A stretch of DNA of 64,000 nt from Atopsyche davidsoni. Its lineage: Eukaryota > Arthropoda > Insecta > Trichoptera > Hydrobiosidae. Shown piece after piece: positions 11,037 to 19,720 of the stretch. The notes beneath the pieces are model-generated. The model saw only the letters and a list, made by a program, of their open reading frames with translations. It made no database searches and was not told the origin of the DNA. Each line of letters starts with the position of its first letter. Positions within the stretch are counted from its first letter, which is position 1. A program made the translations under genes and the position numbers. The stretch spans positions 6,014,001-6,078,000 of the forward strand of contig JAILWY010000012.1 in the NCBI GenBank assembly GCA_022113835.1. Reading direction: 5' to 3'.

Positions 11037-11272
11037 CTGCAGCCTGTCCCCGCCTGCTGTATCATGTCCTTGCCTGCGGAAGTCTGTCCAGGTTGCTGCT
11101 TGCTGCAGCCTGCCCCTGCCTGCTGAAGGCTGTCCCTACTTGCTGCAGCCTGTCTCCGCCTGCTGTATCCTGTCCTTGCCTGCGGAAGTCTGTCCAGGTT
11201 GCTGCTTGCTGCAGCCTGCCCCTGCCTGCTGCAGGCTGTCCCTGCTTGCTGCAGGCTGTCCTGGTTGCCTCT
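11037..11272. repeat. 106-bp minisatellite with CTGC-rich subunits
   Basis: Two full units and a partial third start with CTGCAG at 11037, 11143 and 11249, exactly 106 bp apart. Each unit is built from degenerate blocks of the CTGCAGCCTGYCCC / GCCTGCTG type. The repeat keeps several frames open on both strands (114-119 codons; cysteine/leucine/proline-rich on plus, glutamine/alanine/glycine-rich on minus). Those frames are by-products of the repeat, not genes. Confidence 0.85.
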
Positions 11273-11460
11273 CCTGCAAGTCGCCAAGCGCCCCGCCGCG
11301 CCGCTCACGAGCGAGGCGCGACTTTTTGTTTGCGATCATCTTGAATAAATAAAGCTACACGGGATGGCACTTGGGCATTATTTGAAAGCGTTAATTATAG
11401 CCGAGGAGACTGTCCGGTCCCTCGGGTGATACTACTCGCGACGTACCCTGGCCTATTATA
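11273..11460. promoter_or_regulatory. GC-rich flank of the minisatellite
   Basis: Short CpG-rich stretches (about 11281-11320 and 11400-11455) follow the minisatellite. A regulatory role is only a possibility. Confidence 0.2.
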
Positions 11461-12060
11461 GGCCTTTTTTATTTTTGACCATTTCAATGACGACTTCTTA
11501 AATGCGCTCATGTGACCTTTTAAAAAAATATTTTGGTATAAAATTAATTATGACAATAGAAGCTTGGAAAAATTATATTCTAACAACATATAGATAGTAT
11601 AGTCAGACTTTTTGCATAATTTAACATTGAAATTAGTTAATATTCAATATACATGCATTTTTTATGTAATTGTATATTATAGGTATATGATTTATAATTC
11701 ATATCAAAAATACCTGTTAAACAAATCGATTTTTTAGTTCTTGTTTGGATTATTTTAAGAAGTTGTCATCGAATCTTGCTTAGTGGCAAACTGACATGTC
11801 ATATTTATTTAAACCGGGTCTTAATGTATATTTACTTCTAAAGTGAGTGTCAAGATTGGCGAAAGGGAAACGAGAATATTACATGATTTCCACGACTTCC
11901 CGGATAAAGACAAACATACGAACAAGATTATTATATATGCATGTGAAAATTTGATCTACTCAATATGCTGCAATCAAAGAGATCGACAATATTTTTGTTT
12001 ATTACTTTATTAATTTGCCAGAGTGGTGTATGAGATATCAAAGAAAAGCCGACGTTTATA
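11461..12060. other. AT-rich spacer
   Basis: AT-rich; nothing recognised. Confidence 0.5.
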
Positions 12061-12084
12061 AACGAATCTCTGCTTTTCACAAGA

Positions 12085-12300
12085 GTTCCCGTGGATGTGT
12101 CACTCGGGGACGTCCGGTGAGAGGACGTCCTTAGTTCTCCAGCCCAAATAGAATCGCTAACTAAAGACTGACCCCCGTCAGGTCTGTTCGGGGTTGGCGT
12201 GACTTGCTATTTGTACGGTGTTTCTTATCCTCTGAATAAATAATCGTGAGATGTGTAGAGTTCCTGACGCGAGGGTTGACCGTGCGCTGATCGCTAGAAA
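12085..12300. promoter_or_regulatory. Island with paired GGACGTCC palindromes
   Basis: The 8-bp palindrome GGACGTCC occurs at 12108-12115 and again at 12123-12130, 15 bp apart. A CCCCGTCAGG...TTCGGGG stretch follows. Spaced palindromes suggest a dimeric or paired protein site, but I know no specific factor for it. Confidence 0.3.
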
Positions 12301-12639
12301 CTCACCACAATCATTATGTGCGAACTGAAACTATTTGTATTTAATATTTAATTATGAATGCTTCAAATAATTGCACGAATGAATGCATGAAAATATATTA
12401 CTAATTTTACTCAAACATGCGATGGGATTTAATGCTTTTACTCTCAAGACTAACAATGTCAGTTTCAGATAAACGGTCTGGGTATCAAGAGTAAAGGCAT
12501 TTTCTTATTTTACTGTTATTTTTTTTTAAACGACAATATAAAATTTTAATTTTATGATGTTTGGTGTGAATAAATTGTAGAAATTATTAATTTTTTTATT
12601 CGATTGTTTATTTATTAGAATTGGTTGTTGTGAGGGTAT

Positions 12640-12900
12640 TATTCCCAGGACTGAAGTCGCAGCGTGAGGGCTCGCCGGGCCAATAAAGCTGGGGCAGCGC
12701 CTTGACGCCCTATAAAAGTTGTTTACTGCGGCCGCCCGGACCGCCGGGTAACTCAATATTCATTATCGCCGGCCACTTCCGATACAATCTGCCGCCGCCA
12801 GGACCTCCACACAGCCGCCTTTATAACAGAGATAAACGCGAGCACGTGAAGGGTATCATCGGATGAATTAACCTGTTATCGCGCCAGACCATTCACTTCG
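12640..12900 (+). promoter_or_regulatory. Promoter-like island: CCAAT and TATA box
   Basis: A CpG-rich island with CCAAT at 12680-12684 and a strong TATA box, TATAAAAG, at 12711-12718 on the plus strand. If used, transcription would start about 12740-12745, in the CpG-rich stretch after GCGGCCGC. No long reading frame follows, so any transcript would be non-coding or have a distant first coding exon. An E-box CACGTG lies near 12843-12848. Elements are seen; promoter activity is inference. Confidence 0.35.
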
Positions 12901-12957
12901 GCTAATTGTAATCGTGTTACTAAATCTACATGCATTATTGAATAATATTTCAAAAAA

Positions 12958-13141
12958 AATACTTGAGTGATTTTTTCACGTGATAATTTTAATTGGTGAC
13001 CGCTTTTGCTGGTGTTTCATAATGCCAACGTGAAAGGTTGGCGAAACCTGTCGCCAATAAAAAAAATATCACGCGGAAATAACACTCAAGTATATTAATT
13101 AAAATATTAAAATTGAATTACACCAAGTGCTCTCTGTCAAA
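12958..13141 (+). repeat. Hairpin repeat element, copy A (uninterrupted)
   Basis: Imperfect palindrome: ATACTTGAGTG near 12959-12969 is inverted as CACTCAAGTAT at 13083-13093. The inner hairpin GCCAAC (13024-13029) / GTTGGC (13037-13042) is followed by GAAACC and TGTCGCC. The right flank (GAATTACACCAAGTGCTCTC, about 13115-13134) matches that of the 15.65 kb element with few changes. Copy A goes straight from its right arm to this tail, without the insertion seen in the other copy. Confidence 0.7.
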
Positions 13142-13144
13142 TAC

Positions 13145-13877
13145 AATTTTCTGTAAATTTTATTTGGCATTTGAGAAAGATTTTATAAAATAATCAGTTT
13201 GAATATTTAAATTTTTATATGCCGTAATTATAAAAAATACATTAACTTTTTATATTACAATTAATCTGTACTAATTTTGGTTGTCGTTTTAGTTTTCATG
13301 GCTGTCACGATCAAAAAGACGTATCTGACAAAATGTGAAATTGGCATTTATCTCCGATCCGGTTGGTCGCAAGTATTATCGATAGCTGCCACGCGGTTTT
13401 TATTAAATTAATTAAAATTTATTTGAAACCTGTTCCGATAACTAGTTTATTAATGTGATCAACAAAGTTATGCAGCAATTCTATTAAGATTAATATGTTA
13501 TAATGCTTTACTGATTGCAAAATCTACCATTTAATAAATGTATAAATATTACTGCTGCCTTAGACGGAAAAGCAAGGTAAGTAAATATTAATGATTATAA
13601 TTAAATATTTAATAAATTCATTTTTTTCACGCATACTCGTTAACTTTGTCGTAGAATCATATCTCGTTTGTGCCGTAAGTTGTCGACAATTTTTCTCTTC
13701 GTTTTGTGTGAATCGATTGAATGAAAAAAAGGTATAAAGCCACTTTTTTGCATAGCTGTAAGTATAGACATAACTGTATTAATAAAATCTTTTAATATTT
13801 AATACAAAAGTATTACATATTACATATTATTATACATATATAAAATAATAAAAGCTCAATTGCTTTTGGTTTGACAA
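13145..13877. other. AT-rich spacer
   Basis: AT-rich with no recognised gene. It ends at a T tract. Confidence 0.45.
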
Positions 13878-13894
13878 TTTTTTTTTTTTTTTTT
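13878..13894. repeat. Poly(T) tract, 17 nt
   Basis: Homopolymer about 110 bp left of the inverted repeat at 14005. On the minus strand it reads as poly(A), so it may mark the 3' end of a retroelement copy that includes the ribozyme-like motif. Confidence 0.6.
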
Positions 13895-14004
13895 GTCTTA
13901 CAAATATCTAAAATCAATGAAACAATACAGCTGTAACAAATGTTGTGAAGAAAAATATGTAGTCTTGTTGAGGGACAAGTTATTTGATTCGTGAAGATCC
14001 ATTA

Positions 14005-14158
14005 TTATAATGATAAAAGTAACTTTGTATTTTGTCTTCACATTGAGTTTATTAAAATTATTTGCATTACTAGTTTCGAACCGATACACTGGGTCATCCT
14101 CAGATGCTTAACTTAGTTTAGTTGAAGACAAAATACAAAGTTACTTTTATCATTATAA
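14005..14158. repeat. 36-bp perfect inverted repeats around the ribozyme-like motif
   Basis: Arms at 14005-14040 and 14123-14158 are perfect inverted complements (core GTAACTTTGTATTTTGTC versus GACAAAATACAAAGTTAC). The 82-nt spacer contains the hammerhead-like sequence. Perfect identity implies the inverted duplication is fairly recent. Confidence 0.85.
14064..14107 (-). ncRNA. Hammerhead ribozyme-like motif (type I, minimal stem III)
   Basis: Read on the minus strand. Stem I strand GCAT is followed by the catalytic box CTGAGGA (fits CUGANGA). Stem II then has GACC pairing with GGTT around a 9-nt loop. Next comes GAAA, the self-complementary ACTAGT and A at the cleavage position (GUA fits GUH), and finally ATGC, perfectly complementary to GCAT. 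All conserved core positions are present. The only irregularity is a T/C mismatch at the base of stem II. Stem III is too short to fold alone, as in ribozymes of Penelope-like elements, which work as dimers. The match is seen; activity is untested. Confidence 0.55.
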
Positions 14159-14159
14159 A

Positions 14160-14495
14160 AATATGAATATTTTTATAACCGTTAAATGATCTAGCCACTT
14201 TTTATTGTTTTTTTAAAAATATTTTTCAGAATATGCTCGATTGTTCATTTATATAATTTTTCTACAACTAAGCAAAGATGTTAATATATTATTTTATTCA
14301 ATAATTTAAGTGGATTGAAAATTAAAGTCAGCATCTGAATTTTATTATAGTACATTATTTAACGTCCATTAAAATTATACCTGGCGTAAATGTGCAGGTG
14401 ATGGTACGCAACCTAAGAATTCATTGTTTTAGTATTTTAGGCATGAATTGTACCTGCCTTACAGCAAAGTAAATAAAGCCTTTCGAGGAGATGCT
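14160..14495. other. AT-rich spacer
   Basis: AT-rich; nothing recognised. Confidence 0.5.
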
Positions 14496-14499
14496 GTAA

Positions 14500-14720
14500 T
14501 TAGATTGAGGGTTATCGATGGCAGGGCCGCTCAGGTGGCGTGACTGGCCAGTGGCGTGCGCGGGGCGAGCAGTGCAAACAGTGCTGATTAGCCCCGGGGT
14601 ATGGAACTTTATCGCCCCCCCCCAATAAAATATGTATGATTGAAATAAAACTAAGCACGAGAACCGCGTCCGCCCAGCGCCGCGGGGCCGTGCCTTATAC
14701 GCCCGTCGGGAATGCAATGC
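14500..14720. promoter_or_regulatory. GC island
   Basis: GC-rich block with the 10-bp palindrome ACTGGCCAGT at 14543-14552 and a C9 run near 14616-14624. A 98-codon minus-strand frame overlaps it but resembles no family. Confidence 0.3.
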
Positions 14721-15300
14721 ATTTGGGTGGAATAAAATCGCATGGCCATTTATTACACTAATTTAATTTATTTATATTACTTCAGCAATATCGTCGTAAG
14801 ACGCACGAATAAGCGCACGTTAATTGGTTCTTTAGAAGTAATAAATATATTTTTATAAAGCATTAAGCATGTTTTCATGTATACAACCATGAGGGTAATA
14901 TTTTGGGATAATGATAATTTTATGATTTTGTGGTTTCTCTTTACCATGCTTATTATAGATTTTATTTACATTCTATAATATCACTTTATCTCATAAAAAT
15001 AGTACTTTTAAAAAAATATATCATCTCTTGAGCTTCACACAAAACGCCAGCTTTATTGAATTGATAGACGTGTAAATATTACAAATATAACAATTTGGTA
15101 TAAGATTATAAAAAAATATCTAAATGCGGACTGTGGAAAATGTATATGTTAACTTATTATTTAAAAAATAATTTAAGTACGATATCATATTTTTGTAACG
15201 TCTTATAACGATAGCAAACTGACTAGAAATTTTCAAGCAGCTTATCAAACAAACGTGTTTTTTTTACAATTTCTAACGAGTTATAAAGTTTACAAAGAAA
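14721..15300. other. AT-rich spacer
   Basis: AT-rich; nothing recognised. Confidence 0.5.
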
Positions 15301-15304
15301 AACA

Positions 15305-15540
15305 GCGGACTTTAGAGCCAGCACGACCGGTGCCGGCTTCATCCGACGTCCAACACTTCGCGCTCGACGCCGAGCCAACGTCACCCGACGGCCTCCTGAT
15401 CGCCATTCGTCAAAATCTGACAGTGTTTATAATTCGAGCGGTCTGAATTGCCCAATTAATCGCGCACCTTTCGCCAGCAAGGCCAGGGTTGTCACTCACT
15501 GTATTCGAGTTACAGTTTTGTACCCGAACCGTTTATTAAC
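15305..15540. promoter_or_regulatory. CpG-bearing island
   Basis: Moderately GC-rich with several CpG (CCGACGTCC, TTCGCGCTCGACGC). A 63-codon plus-strand frame overlaps; no family seen. Homeodomain-type core CCCAATTAATCG near 15450-15461. Confidence 0.25.
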
Positions 15541-15670
15541 ATCTCCAGAGCGCGAAGATATTTTAAAGCATTTTTAATGAAAAAAAACTACTTGTGATAA
15601 TTAAAATTGAAAAGTTTTATGGCAGTGTTATCGCTTTTCGTCAATGGTTTATTTTAATATTTTTGAGTAG

Positions 15671-15848
15671 AATACTTGAGTCATTTTCCAGATGTTCGTT
15701 TTTATTTGTGACCGGTTTCGCCAACCTTTCACGTTGGCATTATCGAACAGAGTATATAAGTAATGACAACAGGAGATAATGCCAACGTGAAAGGTTGGCG
15801 AAACCGGTCACAAATAAAAACGAACATGTGGAAAATCACTCAAGTATT
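15671..15848. repeat. Palindrome 1: 73-bp arms, 32-nt spacer
   Basis: Arms 15671-15743 and 15776-15848 differ at two positions. Each arm holds GCCAAC / GTTGGC followed, outward, by GAAA, CCGG and TC, so the hammerhead-like 3' half occurs in both orientations (right arm, plus strand, 15781-15809; left arm, minus strand). The 5' catalytic box is degenerate (GATAAT in place of CUGANGA). Confidence 0.85.
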
Positions 15849-16075
15849 TTATTATTACTAATATGATTGGGCACATTAGTTCATACATAGAAGATGATTT
15901 AAAGAAACTCTCAGAAAAATATCACGATGATATTTTTCTGAGCGTTTCTTTAAATCATCTTCTATGTATGAACTAATGTGCCTAATCATATTAGTAATAA
16001 TATAATAAACCCGTAATGGGTAATAAATACGCATCTGATTGACGTTCAATCAAAGAATAGACATCAAGTATTTTA
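15840..16075. mobile_element. Insertion flanked by 12-bp direct repeats
   Basis: TCAAGTATTTTA occurs at 15840-15851 and at 16064-16075, either side of palindrome 2. Copy A at 13 kb lacks the intervening sequence and joins its arm directly to the shared tail. Together these look like an insertion with a 12-bp target-site duplication, a length typical of LINE-mobilised SINEs. Confidence 0.55.
15850..16002. repeat. Palindrome 2: 75-bp arms, 3-nt loop
   Basis: Arms 15850-15924 and 15928-16002 pair with about two mismatches around CGA. The centre is the SINE body block also present after the tRNA-like head at 5.9 kb. Here the head is missing and two bodies face each other. Confidence 0.85.
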
Positions 16076-16093
16076 CTCAAAAATATTAAAATA

Positions 16094-16125
16094 GAATTCC
16101 ACCAAGTACTCTCTGTCAAAAATAT
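16094..16125 (+). repeat. Shared right tail of the hairpin family
   Basis: GAATTCCACCAAGTACTCTC and the following TGTCAAA match 13115-13141 with three or four differences, so the family extends past the terminal inverted repeat. Confidence 0.65.
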
Positions 16126-16280
16126 TGAATTTCTTAGTGGTTTATTTATGATATCACGTCATATTTTCAGTGTTTTCGACCTCAAAAAGTTGTTACATTC
16201 ATTTGTCGAGGTATATAAAATAAAACGAAAAATTGTTAGTCACGCCATTGGAAACAATCAAAAGCTGTTTATTCGAGAAA

Positions 16281-16286
16281 TATGTA

Positions 16287-16352
<66 letters not shown>
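16281..16352. repeat. (AT)n microsatellite
   Basis: About 70 bp of TA dinucleotides with two early TG interruptions. The tyrosine/isoleucine frames on both strands here come from the repeat. Confidence 0.95.
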
Positions 16353-16354
<2 letters not shown>

Positions 16355-16469
16355 AAATATTATAGATGATGTTCGAAGGAGACGTTGTTTGAGAAGGCGT
16401 AGAAAGCGGTAGCAGTGCAAGACTCAAACCTGAAAGAAGTCGAAGTGGTATTTTTTTGTAAGCAGCCCT

Positions 16470-16700
16470 GCCTGAAACCCGAGTATTCTTAGGTGGGCGT
16501 GTTCACTGGGCGAGCCTGGCGTGGCCCCGCCCAGCCGGGGACGGGCGGGCGCTGATTGGGCGGCGCAGGGCGGGGAGGGGGCACGGGGGCACGCCCAGCC
16601 GCCCAGACGCCTACCGTCACAGTCGGCCGCGCCGCCCAGCCGACAGCACGCGCCGCCAGCTGCCCGGCCGCCCTAGCCGACTAGGCGGGAATCACGCGAA
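16470..16700. promoter_or_regulatory. CpG island with GC boxes and inverted CCAAT
   Basis: Very GC-rich. Sp1/KLF-type GC boxes include GGGCGGG at 16543-16549 and GGGCGGGG at 16568-16575. Between them, ATTGG at 16555-16559 is an inverted CCAAT box. GCCCAGCCG recurs at least three times. This resembles a TATA-less promoter. An ATG in good context (ATCCATGG, 16702-16709) opens a 22-codon frame with no recognisable product. Promoter use is inferred. Confidence 0.4.
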
Positions 16701-16799
16701 TCCATGGTGTCCACATCGAACACAAAATATATCGCCAATCAAGCATATATAAATATATATCAATACATACTCGAATGATTACGTTAGTTGCTAAATATT

Positions 16800-16823
16800 A
16801 AAAAAAAAAAAAAAAAAAAAAAA
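16800..16823. repeat. Poly(A) tract, 24 nt
   Basis: Homopolymer. It could be the tail of a retroposed copy, but the sequence upstream is not recognisable. Confidence 0.85.
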
Positions 16824-16859
16824 CATTTAAATACTTTTCCTCAAATGTAAGGAATGGTT

Positions 16860-18375
16860 ATAAAATAAATACATACCGCATATTTCAGTGTTTAAATTTG
16901 ACTACATAAAAAGCAATTAAAATTTAGATATCAGTAGTTTTACATGTATTTTTAAGAATTTCATATATATGTATATATATATATATATATATAATAAATA
17001 CTTAATCATATGCTTTTTTTAAAATACATATAATAAGTAAGGTATTTGTGTGAAAGTTTTAATAAAAGATTTTAGAAGAAAGCAAATAATCAGTCTCTTT
17101 ACTGTTGATAAATAAACTTACGAATTTGAAATGGAAATGTACTTTTTAAAATACGTAGTTCTGTAGTAATTAATAATTATAATTATAATAATCAGTTAAA
17201 ATAAAATAAGTTTTCTGCACATAGAATGCTGTGTAAATGTAGATACAATTTAAAATACTCTTGTTAATAAATAAATAAAAAACACCTGTGGATATCTATG
17301 TTTTCTCATTTTATATTACTGTGAAATTTTACGTGTCGAATATTAATTTAATTAATACGTGTTTTCAATTTTAAATCCTAAAATAAAAGTTTTTTTAGTG
17401 TTAAAAAAATGTTAGTTAAAAATTATAGCTATTTGATAATAAATAAATTATATTAATAATTGTGAAGAAGATCATTTCAAGAGAGAAAATTATTACAGCC
17501 GAATAGAACACACGTAAGTCATATTTTTTCCTAAACAATATTATTTTTTAAAGTTTTTTATATATCATATTATGTATTGTAATCATAGTAACGACATTTG
17601 CTATTTTATTGAAGTGCTGCGTGGGTACAATTTTTTTTTAAAGTTACAAATAGCACTTCCGGTTTCTTCAGTGTAATAATCTGACCAGAGATGTCGCCAC
17701 GCGTCAAGCCTCACATCCTCTTGCTGAAGCAACACTTGCTTTTTTCATTTCCACCTACACGAAGCAGAAACATTTGTTATCACTCAATATTTATTGTGGT
17801 ACCAACGATTTTTATGATAAATAATGTAAAACAGTAAAAACGTTACAAAAATAAATTATATTAATTAAAAACGGTACATAAGAATTATTGAACTCCATCA
17901 AAAAATACATTAGATATAAATCTGAATTTTTCAAACTTTTTGCCATATGGCACATATTTTACCTGTTTTTTTTTAAATGTATACACACGTATCCGCTAAG
18001 ACTTGTTTTGTATTTGTATAGTTAATAGACGTTCATAGAAATCACAGTGAGTACTCGTACAGGTACAGAGTTCATCAATTAGCATCGCATTGTTTATCAT
18101 TAATGCAAGCAGATCCGTTTGTTTTCCTTATACACTGTAATATTTAGCAGTGTGTCGTTGGCATATTTTGTTCGACTATAACTTGATTTTTTTGTATATT
18201 AACGCTCATGCACAGGTACAGTTTATTCATACCAAACAAGGATTTTATTACCTTGTTTATAGTAGTGCCGTCATAACCAGTGTGTCTATACGGAACATAT
18301 CGCTACTTAAGTTTAAGATGAGCATTAAAATAAACTACTGCGCAAACGAGTTTGTAGTATTTAAAATTCGCTAGC
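16860..18375. other. AT-rich spacer with (AT)n
   Basis: AT-rich, with a TA microsatellite at about 16963-16993. The stretch near 17660-17770 is slightly less AT-rich. No gene recognised. Confidence 0.45.
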
Positions 18376-18379
18376 GTCT

Positions 18380-18805
18380 CCGGTATCGGTAATGAGAAGT
18401 CGCGCCACGTCCTCAGGTTTTTTCCGTTGATTTCCCCGCTGCCCGGCAGGCCTCGGTGCCATTAAGCCCGGGCGGAGTGAGATCTCGCGTTATACCGATC
18501 CGCCTCTATAAGGGCCTGGACATGCGGAGATATGCCGTCAAAGAGCTGACGAAGTCCCCGCTTATCGCTCGAAGATGGCAGCGGCCTTTATCGTTCCGGG
18601 TAATGCGAGTGGCCGTTACGGAGAAGAGCCGCGGCCGCGACGCTCGTACTCCTCTAATTAGCGACTTGTCAGATGTCATTTCAGCCGAGAGGCTGGTCGC
18701 TCAATTTGCCAGTCGATTGCTTACGGAAAGCTCAATACTGTCTGCAAAAACTGACGACATTCTCAGGTGTTGCAATCAATCACTGGAAGCAGATCTTAAT
18801 TAATG
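18380..18805. promoter_or_regulatory. Large GC island
   Basis: About 420 bp of GC-rich, CpG-bearing sequence. A 115-codon plus-strand frame (18456-18803) covers most of it. The protein is arginine- and serine-rich with no motif I recognise, and it has no start context or splice signals I can defend. I favour a non-coding element. Confidence 0.3.
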
Positions 18806-18899
18806 TTCGTTTTACCTGCAAAGAAATGCAAAGATCTTTTTTAATCACTCGCTAATAAGCTTGGATTCTCAAAGTAACAGTATATTTATAGTGCAGAGC

Positions 18900-18906
18900 A
18901 TATATA

Positions 18907-18938
<32 letters not shown>
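18900..18938. repeat. (AT)n microsatellite
   Basis: TA dinucleotides with one ATTT interruption. Confidence 0.9.
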
Positions 18939-18959
18939 CTACCTCTCAGAAACTTTCAC

Positions 18960-19595
18960 AGATATTATGATTAAAAATGTAGGAGAATAGAAGTTGGCAA
19001 GCAAAATAAACTACTTGCAAGAGGTAAAGTGTCCTTTGAATACTATTGAATCTCTTGTAAAAAAAAAACTAGACATGTCGCTTGCCGGCTTAGAAATTTT
19101 TCTCAAATCACATGTCACATCTTCAATCGTATTGCATATTAACATCTTCGTTTCATCAACATCATCACTAAGTTTCGATTTGATATTTAACTGTGTGTTC
19201 AACGGTCGTTTTTTTACATAACCAAGAAGATGTTAAATACTTTGATTTTAAGACCCTATTTTATAGATTTTCCGTTTGGGTACTTAAATTGTAAAACTTA
19301 TTTTATATTCTACGCTGTAATTATCACGCACCATAAAAATATCGATTACATTCTCAGATAAACGCAGAAACATTTATTCTAAGAAACAAAACATTAACAT
19401 TCTTAAAAATTGTACATTTTAGCTTTTTGCGTGAAATATTGTAAGTTTTTACATTACCACCTTACGATAACGCATTTTTAAATGAGATCACAATCTTTCA
19501 TTTCATGAATCATTGGCTTTCGATATTGATGTCGAAGTCACCAGCGGAAAAATCCAATTTTAGATCAATAAGAAACAATCACCGAAAACAATCAT
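18960..19595. other. AT-rich spacer
   Basis: Frames of 75 codons (plus) and 63 codons (minus) overlap at 18994-19221; neither matches a family. Otherwise AT-rich. Confidence 0.35.
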
Positions 19596-19720
19596 CGGCC
19601 ATGCGGTTAGTGCTCAGTTGACCGAAGTACGTAATTATGAATGAACGACAGCGCGGCTGGGGCGGCCGCTGGCTCTGCTCAATGGAGCACTGCCCATCGG
19701 GGAATCACTCAATGAACCTC
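19596..19720. promoter_or_regulatory. Small GC island
   Basis: GCGCGGCTGGGGCGGCCGC near 19650-19668 within less GC-rich DNA. No frame of interest. Confidence 0.25.

Larger units (their letters stand above)
15650..16093. mobile_element. Foldback element, copy B, with nested insertion
   Basis: Terminal inverted repeats of 29 bp (15650-15678 and 16065-16093) differ at one position. Inside are two palindromes in tandem. The first (15671-15743 / 15776-15848) is the same hairpin as copy A at 13 kb. The second (15850-16002) contains inverted copies of the SINE body found at 5.9 kb. There is no transposase frame, so the element is non-autonomous. It belongs to a dispersed family with at least two copies here. 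Confidence 0.8.

Noticed and set aside
10964..11352. Cysteine/proline-rich (plus) and glutamine/alanine-rich (minus) frames of 114-119 codons
   Set aside because: All derive from the 106-bp minisatellite, which stays open in several frames. No start context or flanking gene structure.
16148..16420. 73-codon frames rich in tyrosine and isoleucine on both strands
   Set aside because: They are translations of the (AT)n microsatellite.
18456..18803. 115-codon frame as a possible gene
   Set aside because: Sits on a GC-rich island with reduced stop frequency, has no recognisable motif and no supporting splice or promoter structure.
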